A stretch of DNA of 64,000 nucleotides from Algoriphagus sp. (GTDB taxonomy: Bacteria > Bacteroidota > Bacteroidia > Cytophagales > Cyclobacteriaceae), in the NCBI RefSeq assembly GCF_030694375.1, contig NZ_JAUXYL010000023.1:62001-126000 (forward strand), in the 5' to 3' direction. This document shows, in pieces, positions 62,861 to 64,000 of the stretch (positions are counted from its first letter, which is position 1; the number at the start of each line of letters is the position of its first letter). The notes below the pieces were generated by a model. That model worked only from the letters and a program-made list of their open reading frames with translations. It was not told where the DNA came from and did not search any database. A program made the position numbers and the translations under genes.

Positions 62861-64000
62861 ATGCAACTTCTTAGCGAACAGGAACTCGAGCGCAGAAAAG
62901 ATCGGGAAGAGTTAATGGCCCTCGGGATCAATCCTTATCCGGCTGAATCCTTCCCCATCAATGTCACTGCAGAGGACATCCATAGAAACTACGAAAATAG
63001 AAAGACGGATTATAAAGACATCACAATTGCGGGTCGTTTAATGAGCCGTCGAATCATGGGCTCGGCCTCTTTTGCCGAGATTCAGGATTCAACGGGAATT
63101 CTTCAGATCTACGTTCGCCGTGATGATATCTGTCCGGACGAGGATAAGACTTTATACAATACGGTTTTCAAAAAGCTACTTGGATTAGGCGATTTCATTG
63201 GAGTGAAAGGCTATATTTTCACCACCCAAACCGGTGAAATCTCACTCCATGTTACCGAGTTGAAAATACTATCCAAGTCAGTGAAACCACTTCCGGTGGT
63301 GAAGCGGGACGAAGAAGGAAATGTCTATGACGGATTTACTGATCCCGAACTCAGATACAGACAGCGCTATGTGGATTTGACAGTCAATCCTGAGATCAAG
63401 CAAACTTTCATTACCCGCTCCAAAATCATCTCCAACATGCGTCGATACTTCGACGATCACGGGTGGTTGGAAGTGGAGACACCGATTCTACAAGCAGTTC
63501 ATGGCGGCGCGGCAGCGAGACCGTTCTCGACGCATCACAATACATTGGACATGCCGCTTTTCTTAAGAATCGCTAATGAATTGTATCTGAAACGATTGAT
63601 TGTTGGTGGTTTTGAAGGCGTGTATGAGTTTGGTAAAATGTTCCGAAACGAAGGAATGGACCGCACTCACAATCCGGAATTCACCTCCATGGAGATCTAT
63701 GTGGCTTATAAGGACTACATTTGGATGATGGAAATGGTGGAGCAGTTGCTTGAAAAAGTAACCGAGTCCATCCATGGGAAGACCGTGGTCAAAGTCGGCG
63801 ACCGGTCGATTGATTTTGCAGGTCCTTACAGAAGGCTGAGCATGTATGATTCCATCAAGGAATATGCGGGTGTTGACGTCACCGAATTGGATGAAGCGGG
63901 TATCCGTCAAGTATGCGTGGACTTGGGGATTCAAGTGGATAACTCCATGGGTCGAGGCAAGCTGATCGATGAGATCTTCGGAGCCAAAGTGGAAGCCAAC
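62861..64000 (+). CDS. lysS: Lysine--tRNA ligase (class II), 5' part
   Basis: The frame runs off the window end after 380 codons with no stop. It starts MQLLSEQELERRKDREELMALGINPYP, a typical LysRS beginning. An OB-fold anticodon-binding domain follows (ITIAGRLMSRRIMGSASFAEIQD). The class II core has DPELRYRQRYVDL (motif 1 lead-in), FLRIANELYLKRLIVGGFEGVYEFGKMFRNEGMDRTHNPEF (motif 2 with FRNEG), and TSMEIYVAYKDY. It charges tRNA(Lys). Motif 3 lies beyond the window. Confidence 0.96.
   Translation, partial: MQLLSEQELERRKDREELMALGINPYPAESFPINVTAEDIHRNYENRKTDYKDITIAGRLMSRRIMGSASFAEIQDSTGILQIYVRRDDICPDEDKTLYNTVFKKLLGLGDFIGVKGYIFTTQTGEISLHVTELKILSKSVKPLPVVKRDEEGNVYDGFTDPELRYRQRYVDLTVNPEIKQTFITRSKIISNMRRYFDDHGWLEVETPILQAVHGGAAARPFSTHHNTLDMPLFLRIANELYLKRLIVGGFEGVYEFGKMFRNEGMDRTHNPEFTSMEIYVAYKDYIWMMEMVEQLLEKVTESIHGKTVVKVGDRSIDFAGPYRRLSMYDSIKEYAGVDVTELDEAGIRQVCVDLGIQVDNSMGRGKLIDEIFGAKVEAN

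Overview
The window looks like chromosomal DNA from a member of the Bacteroidota, most likely Cytophagales close to Cyclobacteriaceae/Algoriphagus. The grounds are a SusC/SusD outer-membrane pair, many short lipoprotein signals ending in Cys, weak Shine-Dalgarno sequences, AT-rich leaders, and several good matches to the Bacteroidota sigma box TAnnTTTG close upstream of start codons. The genus is inference. I see no rRNA, tRNA, CRISPR array, prophage or insertion sequence.

Layout. 1-2.4 kb: the end of an M42 aminopeptidase, a DUF1080 lipoprotein and a PRC-barrel protein. 2.6-6.5 kb (minus): valS and an AAA_14/DUF4143 ATPase whose start codon overlaps a 41-bp perfect palindrome. 6.6-13.2 kb (minus): SusD, SusC and a CocE-type hydrolase, a probable uptake and hydrolysis locus with the same terminator used twice. 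13.6-19.1 kb: fumarylacetoacetase, an unknown secreted protein, a Dph6-type ATP pyrophosphatase and a sulfatase. 19.4-25.6 kb: a TonB receptor followed by two DUF3526 ABC permeases and their ATPase, behind a pair of operator-like palindromes. 25.6-33.8 kb: a VanX-type dipeptidase, secreted TIM-barrel and GDPD lipoproteins, a flavin reductase, several membrane proteins, and a small winged-helix regulator with two matching operator-like sites. 33.8-42 kb: two secreted esterases (one with two hydrolase domains), an orphan FtsX-type permease and an acidic unknown protein. 42-46.6 kb: a frameshifted glutaminase, a ParDE module, the aguB-aguA putrescine pair and a tandem repeat made of terminator-like units. 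46.6-54.2 kb: a stand-alone PycTM-like protein, a TPR histidine kinase, a polysaccharide deacetylase, two exported DsrE-like proteins, a SIMPL protein and a kelch protein.

54.6-61.1 kb (minus) is the most striking part. It is a tightly packed operon for phenylalanine and tyrosine synthesis (DAHP synthase-chorismate mutase, aroB, aroA, prephenate dehydratase, aminotransferase, prephenate dehydrogenase). Between a TAnnTTTG promoter box and the first gene lies a 31-codon ORF in which 8 of 9 consecutive codons are Phe or Tyr. It is followed by a strong terminator with a GAAA loop, and by a 9-bp complementarity that could form a competing antiterminator. This has every element of ribosome-mediated attenuation. 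The window ends with proline dehydrogenase and the first 380 codons of lysS.

Regulatory structure was found by eye. Protein families were named from recognised motifs, with no database search.
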